Source: Centroberyx gerrardi
Lineage: Eukaryota > Chordata > Actinopteri > Beryciformes > Berycidae
Assembly: GCF_048128805.1 (NCBI RefSeq)
Contig: NC_136002.1
Span: forward strand, 27,242,602 to 27,306,601
Direction: 5' to 3'
Length of the DNA stretch: 64,000 bases
Each line of letters begins with the position of its first letter. Position 1 is the stretch's first letter. Below, piece after piece: positions 1-12,600 of this stretch. The notes under the pieces were generated by a model that saw nothing but the letters and a program-made list of their open reading frames with translations, ran no database searches and was not told the DNA's origin. The position numbers and the translations under genes are program-made.

Positions 1-33
1 TAAAATGCTGTTTCTATTATCGAAGATCAGCCA

Positions 34-96
34 CGACAGCGCCGCAGTAGAAACCCAAGGACACATGGATATTCAATAGGGTTGCGGCGCTTGTCG
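34..96. repeat. GC-rich inverted repeat (hairpin)
   Basis: CGACAGCGCCGCA (34-46) pairs with TGCGGCGCTTGTCG (83-96) with one bulge, and AACCC/GGGTT extends the stem inward. It stands out in AT-rich surroundings. No function is evident. Confidence 0.5.
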
Positions 97-837
97 TAAC
101 CCAATTGATGGGGCCACCCTAGGAGTTGTGTCGCCACCACCCACTGCAGGCTGCACCCACCCTGGGCATCACTTCAGAGACCAGCAGCTGTGGCTGACAG
201 CTGGACACATGTTGCCATCCGCTCTCCGCAGGAAGTGCAGGAAAGGCTTTCTGTATCCCGGAGCTATGCTTTGAATCCATCCTTGATCACAGCAATATCT
301 CTGCTCCGATGTAGGAAAAACATAAACGGCGAGGCAAGGCGCTTCCTACGGTGCCAGTCACTCGACATTTAGCTTCCTGTGTGGAACCGTTTAGGCATTT
401 TCATTTACATTTTAGGTTTCAAGCTGATGCTCTTACGCAGAGCGATTTGTAATGGCTGCAGCAGTGGAATAAGCTTCCAATCCCATTCCATATCTATCGA
501 TTTTACTTACGCTCTAATTTCAGCAATTGTTTTTCTTCATATTTTCATTTTCCTCTCATTTGTTATGTATTGCCTCTAAACTGATATTTTTATATCTGAT
601 TGGATGCAGCACATATTTCAGATTTTTTTGTTATGCTTTCATATGAATGTATTTTTCATTCATTCTTTCTTTGTCTCAATAACTTCTACTGTTTATTCTG
701 CATACCCTCCACTCTTAATGCTGTAATCCATACCTATTCATAATTTCATTCATACTTTTCTACATAACATGTTCTGGTGTTGAAATTGTGTTGTGTATGT
801 TGATATGGCCCTCTATGTTCCTTAGCCCTAAATTCTT

Positions 838-843
838 ATCTAT

Positions 844-907
<64 letters not shown>

Positions 908-925
908 TCATCTATCTATCTAGCA
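838..925 (+). repeat. (TATC)n microsatellite
   Basis: About 20 TATC units with a few point interruptions. Confidence 0.95.
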
Positions 926-990
926 TGAGACATAGTATTAGTAGTTGAATTTGCTTTCCCTCCACCCCCTCTCTTCTATACACAGACAGA

Positions 991-1047
991 CAACACCACA
1001 CACACACACATACACAAACACACACACACACACAAACACACACACAG
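991..1047 (+). repeat. interrupted (CA)n microsatellite
   Basis: CA units with TACA and AACA interruptions. Confidence 0.95.
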
Positions 1048-1590
1048 CATACTTCTCAGTCTTTAGGATCATGCATCTGGGATCCGTTCCAGCTCGACTA
1101 AAATTGATTAATAGTGGCTCTAATTCCACAAAATGCTGACTGCAGACTCTGCAACAGTGTGTCTTGAAACATGCTCCTTCCAGTCTCATCATCAAGATGT
1201 GTGTTTTGAAGAAGTTAATGAATAAGTCATTAGGAGGTGACTATGATTGATGGGTTAGAAACAAACAAGTTAGCATAGGCTGCTGCCTGAGTCGGTGTGG
1301 AAGCCAAACAAACTGCAGGTGAGCTTACTGCAGAATCAAGCAGACGGTGCATTCATATCGCCATATGTGTGTTATCTACCCAAGGACAGAATATTCACAT
1401 GTGGTTTGCTCTTTAAACATTTTTTCTTGTCTGCGCCTTTTGGGTTTCTTTCAGTAGATGAGATCTGATAGCAGTTGGGCGGGAGCAAATGTGTTATATC
1501 ACACATGAAATGATTTTAAAAGTGCACAAGTTCAGTGGATGTGATTGTGCTGGCAGGGTGTCCTGGAGGCTCGGTTGGCTAAGGCGCGCA

Positions 1591-1772
1591 CCAGTGTTTC
1601 CCCCCATACTTTTATTTTTGGCAGGGTGGAAAAGCCTCTGAAACAGCATTTAAACCATGAGACGCTAAAACCTTCCCTTGAAACCCATACTAATGAAATT
1701 CTTTTAAGTGGGTTAGCAGCTCTTAAAGGCAGGGCGACCCACCGCACATATTCAGTGGCAGGGGAAACTCAG
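1591..1772. mobile_element. possible short hAT-like MITE
   Basis: The ends CAGTGTTTCCCCCCATAC and GGCAGGGGAAACTCAGG are roughly inverted, and the start resembles a common teleost hAT terminus. No target duplication seen. Weak call. Confidence 0.3.
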
Positions 1773-1908
1773 GAGTATAACACGTTACCGCAACTTCCTA
1801 ATTTAAAATCTGGCTTGGGACCTTTGTCGCGCGTGTCATCTCTCATCTTTCCTGCCTCTCTCCACTGTAAACTATCAAACAAAGCTGAAATGAAAGGGAA
1901 AAACTGCT

Positions 1909-2008
1909 GGTGTACAGAGATGTTGAACAGTACACAATTATGTCAAACAAGACTTGGTGTACAAAGATGTTCAACAGTAATAGTACACAATTATGTCAAA
2001 CAAGACAC
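1909..2008 (+). repeat. tandem duplication, two ~47-53 bp units
   Basis: Unit 1 (1909-1955) and unit 2 (1956-2008) share GGTGTACA(G/A)AGATGTT and TACACAATTATGTCAAACAA. Unit 2 has a 6-bp insertion. Confidence 0.8.
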
Positions 2009-2599
2009 AGTATATTTGTGTATACACTACTTATTAAAACACATGTTTTATATTCAGTGTCGGTCTGTGCTATTTGCTGTTTCAGTTGTTTATTCAAAAG
2101 AGACTGTGGTGATTTAAAATACCCACTAGACTGGAGGGAAACTGAAAACCATGTAGAAACTTGTCTTATAGTAATGCAAACTCAACATTTTGCCTTCCCA
2201 GGCTACAATACAACAGTGAAAGGTAATAAGCTGCTCTGAAGACAAAAACTCTTGCCGACAAGCTGTTGCAATGGTTGCATAAACAGCCGAGCCTTCAGCC
2301 AAACAATTTCCAATGAAAAACTGCTCTGTAAAACATGACCTCATATAATCCTAATCATACTTTAAAAGTGTCATATGTAGTGAATACCGAAGGCTTCATC
2401 TGTGTGTGTTCTGTGCTTGTATTGTTTTTATATCTCACATTGTTTAGGTGGTTTAATGATGGTTTTGTTTTTACTGTGTTGGGAGTGAGACCAAAGACAA
2501 ATATCCAGCTTTGATTGGGCAATAAATTTGTATTCTATTCTGTTCCAAATGCAGGACCCTCATTACAGATGATTACCTTAAACATGGGTGATTAGGCTA

Positions 2600-3372
2600 A
2601 ATATTAGAGAAGTGGGCTTGTAAGCTCGCTGGCTGAAATCCCCACACCAACTCCCTGAACAATAACTTGATGTGCCCATGAGCAGTGGTGGGAAGAGTAC
2701 TTTGATGTCCAATTCAAGTATGAGTACTGCTACTTTGCTGATATTTTACTTACATAGAAGTAAAAGTACTATAATCTACTCAGAGTAAAAGTTACTGAGT
2801 TACTTTTTTAGAAAAGAGAACGTTGTTAGATGTGATCTTTCCCATGTAATTCTAGAAGGATGAGAGGACAGAGTTCAAACTAGATTCTTTTAATTGGAAA
2901 ATTTGGAAATTACAAAATAAAATGCACAATCAAACTAAAGCTAGATTACTCTTCTCCTCTTTGCTGACTGACTGTTCACTGCCAATGGCTCCACAATTGA
3001 CCAATTTATGATTATTCAGTTTCTGTTGCTTATGGAGAGCCACAAAGTCTGTACTCTGTAATGGATGTGATTTAAAATGTAACTAAATACAATATTTCAG
3101 TGAAAATGTACTTAAGATTATTGACTCTGATTGAATTATACACTCAAAAAAGTACAAGTACACAAAAAAGCTACTCAATTACAGTAACATGAGTAAATGT
3201 AATTAGTTACTTCCCGCCCCAGCTGCGTATGTCACCAAAGTCTGAGGTTGTACCGGGCAGTTTTCCAGATGTGATTGTGTGAAGCTGCTTGAATCTGAAG
3301 CAGGACCGGTGCTGAAAAAGTGCCTACATGCTCAGAAAACATTCCCTGGATAAATAAAGGTTGAACATTTTA
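2600..3372 (+). mobile_element. degraded SINE-like unit interrupted by another element
   Basis: The left part (2600-2692) has a tRNA-like head (GGCTTGTAAGCTCGCTGGC, then AAATCCCCACACC) and a GATGTGCCCATGAG stretch. The right part (3226-3372) has CTTGAATCTGAAGCAGG, AAAAGTGCC and a CCTGGATAAATAAAGGTT tail, typical of fish SINE/LINE 3' ends. The 2693-3225 stretch between them looks like a separate insertion. The link between the two halves is inference from recall of fish repeat structure. Confidence 0.45.
2693..3225. mobile_element. hAT-like non-autonomous element
   Basis: It starts CAGTGGTGGGAAGAGTAC and ends GTTACTTCCCGCCCCAGCTG, imperfect inverted ends of a form common in teleost hAT MITEs. 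The subterminal AAAAGTACT and AGTAACATGAGTAAATGTAA repeats fit that class. No transposase ORF. The expected 8-bp target duplication is not convincing, so the exact ends are uncertain. Confidence 0.5.
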
Positions 3373-5427
3373 AAATGCTTTTGATTGATTTTGATGTTCA
3401 ATGTTCAGACAGGCGGACTGATTTATGTTCATATTACTTGCCTGATATTGATGCTGTCTTGAAATGTGAGGGGGATTATAGAAGTTGGAGTTTGAAATAT
3501 TAAAGTACAAGAACATAGGCTACAGTAGAAATAATTAAGTCAGTCGATAATGGCAACACCTGAACCCTGAAAACCCAGAAACTGTCCTAATGATTATTGA
3601 GTAAAAGCAGTAAAATATACAACAAAGCCCATGGATTACATTACAGAATTAGTAGCTAATGCTTATAATGGAGAATAGTAGCTACCCACCGTCTCTGAAA
3701 CATGATTCATTTGTTGACTCCTTGGATGATCCTCTGCCTCGGAAAGGACAATAGTAATTTGAAGATTTTGAACACAGACCATTAGCATCGCCGAGCTCTC
3801 TCTGCCGATCAGAGAAGTATCTGTTCTGCACACTCCAATCATCATGCAAGCTTCCGCATTAATACACACTCAACTCACCATAGACAGTTTAATTACTGTA
3901 CTTGTCTGAGGGGCAGGCAGAGTCATGGCTGTGCAGCCCAGTGGTGATCCAGGGTGACTTTCAGGGCGCTGCAGAGAGACGAGAGGTCCCTGAGCCGCTA
4001 CGCATTGAGCCACATCAACATCAACACTTCACACAAAAACAAGATTTCTGCATGAGAGTCTATCATTGCTTCAAGTTGTTTCTGTGATTGTAAGGAGGTC
4101 AAAATCTGTTTTTTTGAAGCACAGCACTTAGACTGACTTGAGTAAGTGTTATTTTACCTATCTTTCTTTTAAAGGGGCATTAAATCTATGACTTAATCGA
4201 CTTCTGTCAATGAACAAGGACTTGCAACAGTTTACAGTTGCCTGTAATTGACACAAATGATAAAGTCACATTTTCACAATAGAGATGGTTAAGCTAGCTA
4301 ATTAGAGCAGAGATCCAACAGAAGAGTGAAGAGGTACTGTGTCATGATGCAAAATAATATATAAATAACACAACTGCTTTGACCTGTTTTTTTTTTGGCT
4401 TGTGAACGAAGCTTTCCAGCATTTGCAGATGAAATGTGTTGCAAAGCCAGTTGCTCAATCAAAACAATCAGAGTACAGGCCAAAATGTTTTGAAGCCAGA
4501 AATCTCAGCACCGGGCAAAGTAATCATTGAGTCACTGGTATTGATCAACAAATCTACTGAAGCACTGCATATACTTTATATTATGGTCATTTTGTCATAT
4601 GGAACACTAAAAATGTTACTTATTGCACCTTTAAGACAGAAAACGTATGATAACAAGCAATTTCACCAGGAACATGTTTGTTGTTAGCATTGTCATTTCA
4701 GTAGTCATACTGTATGTGTCTGGGTGAACATCATAACGTGCAGATACAATATGCTATAGAAAATGCACAGCACATTATACAGATAAGGAAGATTGTGGAG
4801 CAGATAAGCATGATGCAGAAATGCTTAGGCTGTTTTCTATGTTTTTTCTGCAGACAGGTTAAAGTCTGATGCAGTAAAAAGCAATATACTGTAACTTGGG
4901 CAATTTAAATGGTTGCAACTGTGTGACACAGCAAGATCCAAATAGCCGACTTGATTCAAGTCTGTGGTTTTCTCCGAGTATTGAGCAGCTTACTTTTTTC
5001 CCTCTGCTCGCCCTGCTATTGTTCAGCCTCCCTCTCTTTTGCTCGACAAGCTACCTTTACTCTTCTCTTCCTGCCATGGAAACCTTCTTTATGGGGCTCA
5101 AAGGGAATTATTCACAGTCTCCTCAGGGCTCTGACAAGGTTGCGGGCTTTCTGTCTCCCCTGTCTCTTGGCTTCTGTTCTGAACCATAATTGATTAGGTT
5201 AAGCAGCAAGAGAGGGAAGGTCATGCCTGCAGCGGGAGATCTGGAGCACTCAACAGCACGCGTGGCCACAGACACATGCTCTCCATCACCCAGAGACAAC
5301 CGCGAGCGCGGACAGGATGAACCACACCTTTGAAATGGATCCACTCACGATGTGATCCGTCCAACCGTAGCTGCGAGACGTCGCTTGAAATGTGCATGCT
5401 CAAAACTATCCGATCATGGATACACAT
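3373..5427. other. gene-free stretch
   Basis: AT-rich, with only short chance frames. No repeat body or exon recognised. Confidence 0.5.
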
Positions 5428-5774
5428 GGAAACCGAAAATGGTTCTTGGGAGTGATGCCATAGAAGAACCATTTCTGGTTCCACAAAGAACCTTTCAAGA
5501 ACCTTTTAATATCCCAAAGAACCATATATTGTTCTTTGGGATATTAAAAGGTTCTTAAATCTTAGTTATTGGATGGTGGGTGATGGCATAAATGTGGAAA
5601 ATAACCAAACCCCTCCATAGTATATATTGTGCAAATGAGGGGCAGATAAACAAAAACACAATGCAGGTGTCTACGCAAAGGAGTGCAGAAATGGTTCTCT
5701 AAAGAACCTTGTTCTTTGTGGAACCAGAAATGGTTCTTCTATGGCATCACTCGAAGAATCATTTTCAGTTCCAG
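5428..5774. mobile_element. fold-back MITE built of GAACC/GGTTC units
   Basis: The outer arms (5428-5491 and 5705-5774) carry GTGATGCCATAGAAGAACC and its complement, plus TTTCTGGTTCCACAAAGAAC and its complement. An inner, perfect palindrome lies at 5497-5556. The 5557-5690 stretch is unpaired spacer. No ORF. This matches the general form of teleost non-autonomous DNA transposons; the exact family was not resolved. Confidence 0.7.
5497..5556. repeat. perfect 26-bp-arm palindrome with 8-nt loop
   Basis: The arms 5497-5522 and 5531-5556 are exact complements (AAGAACCTTTTAATATCCC... and ...GGGATATTAAAAGGTTCTT), with loop CATATATT. It is nested within the longer fold-back element. Confidence 0.9.
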
Positions 5775-7074
5775 TTCGCACCTGTATTTTTCTGTGTGTA
5801 GGATTCAAACTGGGATCTAAATTTATCCTACTTTAATGAAGATTTTGATATTAGGAATGCTAACATATTCATTTTGGCATCAGGAGCCTGTCAAAGAAGA
5901 GCACCCAGTCACACATTAGTGCACAAAGGAAATCTCAAAGTAGATTTTAACAAGAACAATGTCCCTGACAGAAGACAGAATGAAATGGTACTATGCTCAA
6001 TTTGTGCAGCCTGGGTGCCTCAGAATCAGCTCGGCTTCATTAGCAAGCCTAGGTAAATTATACTTGAAGGACATAAAACATACCAAATGGGAATGCAGCC
6101 ACAATGTGGGTACAGTAAATGTAGGGGAAGATCTGAATGTTTTTTGCATTGGAATCAGTCAGCCAATGAAGCAAATCCGGAAGCAGCAGCTGCTAGCCCA
6201 GGTTGCCATTCAGTCTGGAATATCAAAAGCTGACGATGCTCACAGTGTGAGACCCGCACAGGCACAAAATGGGAGAATTCATTCTTCAAATACAAAGTAA
6301 ATTCTGCCTTCTTGAAAAGATATGTTTGACACCGCTATTCTCTGTGGACGTTCATGAAAAGGTTCCAGAGATAGTAAATGTTTCAACATGAAGTAATGGC
6401 AAAAACCACCCCTTCTTTTTTTTTTTTACAAACCACGGGGGGTGATCCTGTGTAGATATCGCTTTTCTTCCTCATCCCCATGGTATGACTATTCACACTG
6501 CAGATAAAAATAACTCCCATTTATTGTAAAGGTAAATATAGTGATGAGAATTAAGGGTCTCAGCCCACAGGTTGTTTCACATTCCACTGTTGTTTCCCTG
6601 AATAGTCAGAGAGAGTCAAGTTATACAGAGTCAGTGTTGTTATATGCCGGACTGATAGATACATTTAGAGGACATTTAGTCAATTTAAGGAGTAAATTGC
6701 AGTTGCAAATGATAACTTGAAAGTAGATAGAGATTTATTCAGTCACAGTTCTTAAATTCAACATTAATTTTCCCACCAGAAAAACCAATTGTGTAAATAT
6801 TGTCTCCAAACTAGGGTTGCTGCATGGGTTATCAGATATATGGAACGATAAAGAAAGGATGCGATATTTCACTGAATAGCAATATTGTTTAACACTTTGG
6901 CTTCATTTTAATTATTAATTGCCTATTCATTACAATCCAATTGCTGTTTTTTTAATTTACTCTGACTGACCGGGGATCACTGTGATTCAGCTTGAAGATG
7001 TATGAAATATGAACGGCTGCATGCGAATGAGGAGCGCGGCTCTGTTATCCCTATGCAGAGTGTGGCTGGGAGAG

Positions 7075-7113
<39 letters not shown>

Positions 7114-9020
7114 GGCAGGCCGGGGCGATGATGATGAGTCCATCCCTTGCGAATAAATTGGGGTTGACTTTGTGAGGGCCTTGAAGGAAGGGAAAGGGAA
7201 TGGAATGAGAATGTGCTGTTGCTATGCTGCAGGATAATATTCATGGAAGATGAGAGGCAATAGTAATGTTAGGTGAGGGTGGTGACAAAGCTTCATGGAG
7301 CCTTTGTGCGGGTGAAGGGCAGACGATCCTAGCCACTAGCATCGCTGCAGAAGAAAAGAAAGACCTTATTCAAACTGCAACGTCAAACTGAGATGACACT
7401 CCCTTACCCATCAGAGGATTTGACCGAAGTGAAATAACAGTATACTGGGCGTTGTGAGACCTCGCTCTGTGTTGTGTTGGTGTCTCTTTAGTGCAAAACA
7501 AAACACAAAGTCGACAGTGAAAAGAAGTCAAAAATAGCACGTAACCCAGTGTCAAGAAGAAATTTCAGTTTCTCAGTTTTTCCTTGACAGCGTATCACTA
7601 AAGGCTGTGCCATCTTTTTTTTTTTTTTCCTTATTAAAGGGCAAAGCCTGATTTGAATATTCATAAACAGCTCATTCTGTGGACCCCTCTGTTTGAATGC
7701 ATTAATAAAACACAAAATGTTTTTTAAAATGAATGCAGCAGTAAAAATGCAATAAAAGTGTATGACTTTCTGAAGGAGGTCATTAAATTCTGACGGAATA
7801 ATAAATCCTTTTAGAGAAATACTGCAAGGAATGTAGCAATAAAGTTAAGCAATTAAATTATTTAGACCACCCACTGCGAGAAATGGTGCTAATTAGCATC
7901 AAACTACTTCGGCATGATAAGATGAGCCAATATCACGCAGGTGCAATTGTCACTTTGTTTTGTTGAATAATGGAAGAGCTGACACTTGTTTCAAGGGCTT
8001 GTACTTCTTGTACTGAGATCTGTGCAGGAATGTCAAACCTGCTGTCTGGAAAAGGCCATATGTGCAAATGTCATTGTTATGTGCAACGTGCTTTGCTCTA
8101 CATTTCAGGTGGAATAACAAGAACTGCTCTTTTTAAAAAACAACAAAAAACAATAATTTAATTACGCCTATCAAACACAAACAAATTAGCAGACAAATAG
8201 AGCATTACGTTAATGAATTGGGAATTAAGAAGATGTTTGATGAACTATGACAGGAAGTATTTTTCCGCACATATCTGGTTTTCCCATATTTCTGTGCCAT
8301 GCGTGTTGTGAGTAATCCTGTCATGGTGCGTCTCGGGGTGTAGGAGTGTGACAGTGGTGTCGCTCTGCAGGGGGCGGAAGAGGGGGGGAGGAGGGGGTGG
8401 GGGGGTGCTTGGGCCCGAGCAGAGCACACAGCTTGTTACCCAGACATGAGCACGAGTGGCCGGCTGCACGGAGAGGAAGAGAAGCTCCCTACCGGGGAGT
8501 GACGGCAGCCTGCGCAGGGACAGCATGATGAATGAGGGAGGAGAACTGCAGGAGGCCATAAATCAATATCTCCTCTTTCCTCCTCTCTTTTAAGGTGGAT
8601 ACTCTCCTGCACATCCCCTTGCTCTGTCTTATTTTAAAGATGATGGAGGAACACCCTCAGCTAATACTCTAATATCCCTGAAGTCCTGCCTAACCTCTGG
8701 GCTGCTGTTAGCCATTGCTCTCCCTAAATAGCTCTTACTGTAGAATATTATAGCTTTTCAGGAAAGCAAACTAAACAAATGAACTCACCCACAGGGGGGT
8801 CTTAGGACTGAGTGCTCTACCACTAAATGCATTGGTCTGGCTGCATGAATGATTTATCAAATGGTTGGGAGCTCATTTCAGACCCGCTGTTTTGTCTCCC
8901 GAGTCAAGGTTTAAAAGCATTAATCCCATCTTTCTTCAATGTATTTCCTTACAATAGCATATTGCTGAATAAATAGACTGTCGGCAACACCATTTGTGCT
9001 GCCCTTATACGTAGAACATA
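5775..9020. other. gene-free stretch
   Basis: Contains the GA tract at 7.07 kb and a locally GC-rich patch at 8.34-8.55 kb (G-runs near 8380-8405). A 113-residue frame at 5959-6300 matches nothing I know and has no splice or promoter context. Confidence 0.45.
7071..7115 (+). repeat. (GA)n microsatellite
   Basis: Near-pure GA tract with one CGAG and one TAGA interruption. Confidence 0.95.
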
Positions 9021-9021
9021 T

Positions 9022-9093
<72 letters not shown>

Positions 9094-9116
9094 TCATATT
9101 TATATTTATATATATA
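9021..9116. repeat. (TA)n microsatellite
   Basis: Long TA tract with TACA and TTTA interruptions, running directly into the Tc1 terminus; Tc1 elements insert at TA. Confidence 0.95.
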
Positions 9117-9460
9117 CACTACCAGTCAAAAGTTTGGACACACCTGATTGAATATACTATGTTTTCCATTATCTTCAAGCCATTTTGATCTTAAGGCTTA
9201 TACTTAAATGCTTGAAATTTGTTTTTTAGACAAATATAAATAGTGAAGTTGATGCCTATGTATGAATTTCTTTCCAAAGCCTTTGACTTTCCATCAAGGC
9301 AAAGGGTGGCTGCTTTAAAGAATCGAAAATATAAGATAGTTTTGATTTGTTTAACACTTTTTTGGTCACTGCATAATTCCATTTGTGTTACTTCATAGTT
9401 TTAATGTGTTTACTATTATTCTAAAATGTGGAAAATAGTAAAAAATAAAGAAAAATATTT
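9117..9460. mobile_element. Tc1/mariner remnant
   Basis: It begins CACTACCAGTCAAAAGTTTG, the well-known teleost Tc1-type terminus. It continues to an inverted arm with CAAGGCAAAGGGTGGCTGC, TTTGTTTAACACTTTTTTGG and AAATAGTAAAAAATAAAG, the complement of the usual subterminal region. The transposase part is gone and the far terminal repeat is lost, so it is a deleted copy. Confidence 0.75.
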
Positions 9461-9469
9461 TTGGCGGAA

Positions 9470-9622
9470 CAGTACTTCAGAATGGAAAATAGTGTCAATA
9501 TTCTGAAGTATTATAGCTGTAATGAACTACCAACTATAAGAACTAAAATATTTTCTGTTTTGAGATGCTATTATAGTGGACAGTGAAGTATAGTTGAAAA
9601 TATTTTCCATTCTGAAGCACTG
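9470..9622. mobile_element. 153-bp TIR element
   Basis: CAGTACTTCAGAATGGAAAA at the left and the complement of CAGTGCTTCAGAATGGAAAA at the right are inverted with one mismatch. It sits 10 bp after the Tc1 remnant. The CAGT ends suggest a hAT-like origin, but no target duplication is clear. Confidence 0.6.
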
Positions 9623-12600
9623 CTTCTCGAAAAGACATTGAGCCAAGCCTCCCGTGTTCTCGGAGCAGACATCTGGTTTGGTGCCTCCTCCCTTATTGAC
9701 TTGTGTGTATCAGGACTTCCCATGAGTATAGAGCAAACAGAGAGGCCTGCAGAGAGCTGTCTCTCATCATCCTATGGCTCTTTACTCTCCTTGACAGCAT
9801 CTACGGGCAAATATTTGACTTGAGATAAGTCTCGCATTACCAGGAGATCTAAATTTGGTGGAGGAAATGACATGGTCACCTTCCTCATTGGCAGCAGTAA
9901 TTGAGCTGAGACATCAAACATTACTAGGCTTGGCTGGAAATGGACCACTGTCTGCTGTCTGTGAATTTAAACTAATAATACTGATTAGTGCTTATTTTTA
10001 CAGCCTCTATACTATACGGCTATACAAATGAATACCATCACAGTGCTTAAGGTGATGTTGAAATATTATTTTTCAGTATGTCAAATAGAGCCATAGTGTG
10101 ATTGATTGATTGATTAATTTTTGGATGAAAAAACTAGCATCATTATCAGCATGCCTAGTCAGAAGGTAGCATGTGAATTATACAACACTCATTTTCAATG
10201 TGGCTCTCATGATCATTCATAAAAAAAAAGAGTTCTGATTCTATCTTAATTAGATTATTAAAAGACATTGTGAAACTACAACGCAGGCATCAATACAGAT
10301 GCTGCTGGTTTATGAGTCACATGTGACTGATGCGATAATAAAGTGTGACTCATTTCAGTTGTTTCCTTGCACTCTAGTTATTATGCTGCATCAATAATCG
10401 CTGTGACACCTGAGCATAACATTTTTTACTACACTGGCTGGGTAAAAACACATTGCAAACTTTTGTCCAACTCCCAATGGACAGTCATCGCCAGGAAGCA
10501 TGAAAGTGGAAAAAAAATAACAAATAACAAAAAAAAAGTTGAGTAGGCACCGAAGGAGAGAGGCGATGAAGCGAGAAGAAAACATCCCCAAAGTTCACAA
10601 TGTTAATGAAGCCCAAGGTTGTTGAAGGAAGGGATGTTTTAAGTTTTGACAAAGCTTAATAACTTCTTAGTATGAATTTGACATGAAAAAAAGCTTGATA
10701 AAAAAACAACGACCCCTCATCAGGGGAATAAAGCAGGGCCGCTAAAACATCCAGCAAGTCTAGACAATAACAAATTGGCAATATCAAATTATAAACACAC
10801 AAAGACCCGCTTTCAAGATCCCATCCATTAATGTTAGGAGAAAAAAAGAGCTTGCAAAATCATTAAACAAAATGTGCTTACTGAAATATCTTTTCATTCA
10901 AATGATAACAGAATGGCGCTACTTGTGGTCCTGAGTGTTATTTCTAAAATATCAATATCAAGATTAAGCTGGGAAAAGAAAGAAAAGAAAAGAAACACAG
11001 AACAGCAGGAGGGATACTTGTGGTGCACAGCAATCAATATATATATCAGTAGGCTACCTCCGACTGCTGACCGACATCAAAGAGACGGACTGTCGGGGGC
11101 TTCTAGCCCCACGCAATGCAAATCGTGCAGCCATGAGTGATGAAAATGAAGCTGGGAAAGTGCATGAGTAACAGAGCGCAATGCAGTTCCCAGTGTTCTA
11201 CAAATGCTCTGTATTATGTGTACGTGTATGTGTGTGTGTGCATGTGTGTGTGTGCATGTGTGTCTAAGAATGTGTACAGACCAATGCTTGCATACAGCAC
11301 ATACAGTATATATGTGACTGATAAATGTGACTGCAATCATAGTAACAATTCACAATATTATAACATTATTTTCCTTATTCATGTGTCCTTGGTGTGAAGA
11401 TTCAGTGGGAGTTGGGAAAAAGTTTGATATTTGATTTTGCCCAACAGGCGTAGTAAATCTAATGCCCCTGGGGAATCGCAGATTATTTTTGCAGCATAAT
11501 AGCCTATAGCTTTGAGGATAAGTCTTCACCTTCACAGCAGGCACACCTCTCCTTTCTCCTCTAAAGAAAGCAATCGCTATTACAATTGCAGAAAGCATCC
11601 CGCTAATGCTACTTCCCAGTGTAATTGTCAATCAATTTTATGCACAACAGAACCAAGCAGTGCTCTAATTGCGTTTGTATAAGATCTGTTTGGTATTACA
11701 TTGGCAAACAGCGCTGAACCACCCACTTCCACTTCACTGAACAAGAAAATAGGACCTCAGTTATGTTGGCAGAGGAGGATAAATCTGCCACTCTTTGGAA
11801 ACCATCACACCTCAATTGGATTGCAAATGTTATCACACTTGGTGATAGCAAAAAATGATTTTATGATTAATAGCTACTTTGAAAGCTGTCAGTTGAAATC
11901 ACAACTGTCCTAATATTCACCTTATGTTCATGGACATACAAAGTATTTTTAGTCAGTGCTATCTGGGAGGAAAGGGAGTCTATTGTATGGACCAACTGGC
12001 AATAACTGGCATTGAGTTCTCAAAACAAGAATAACATTTCAAGTCCCACGCGAAGCATCTGTATGGGATATGTTACGACCTCAATAAACCATGGCTCAAA
12101 CACGAGGTCAGAAACACAGCAAAATATAAAACTCCAGCCTGAGTTTGGAGGCAAAAGTAATTATTTATTTTACAATAAAATAATCCCCAAATACAAAGAA
12201 AACACTACCTGAAGGGACAAGGAGTTCCAGCCAAAAAGAACAAAAGGATGAGAAAGTGCCAAGGCCAACCTGGGCCATTGGACCCAGAGCTTCCCCCGAC
12301 ACTGGCAAACAATGAAGGGAAAACTAAACCTTACCAAACAAAGCTGTGAAAACAGGACTGCTGGTAGGGTGAATTCAGCACAAGTGGAACACTTTTTGCC
12401 TTTCCGACTTGTGCGACATCTATCAACCTCTACCCAAAATCCCCCATAGACCCAGACGCATTTCTGAGTTCCTCAAGATTCACTAAGCAAATAAGAAGGA
12501 TCCATTTTGTTATTATATTCAGAGCAGGCATGACACATCCATTTGCATACAGTGTATCCACAGCCAAATGTTATTCAGTATTTGGTAAAGTGTGACAACA

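Noticed and set aside
945..1195. Thr/His-rich and Cys/Val-rich frames over CA tracts, here and near 11.2, 26.9, 27.9, 55.3 and 56.7 kb
   Set aside because: Translations of CA/GT microsatellites.
1568..1592. GGCTCGGTTGGCTAAGGCGC as the start of a tRNA gene
   Set aside because: Resembles a tRNA D-arm region, but no acceptor-stem partner, anticodon arm or B box follows.
1545..2117. 190-residue plus-strand frame
   Set aside because: It runs across a probable MITE and a tandem duplication, shows no domain, and has no splice or promoter context.
8245..8559. 104-residue Pro-rich minus-strand frame in a GC-rich patch
   Set aside because: The Pro run comes from a G-rich tract; no homologue recognised.
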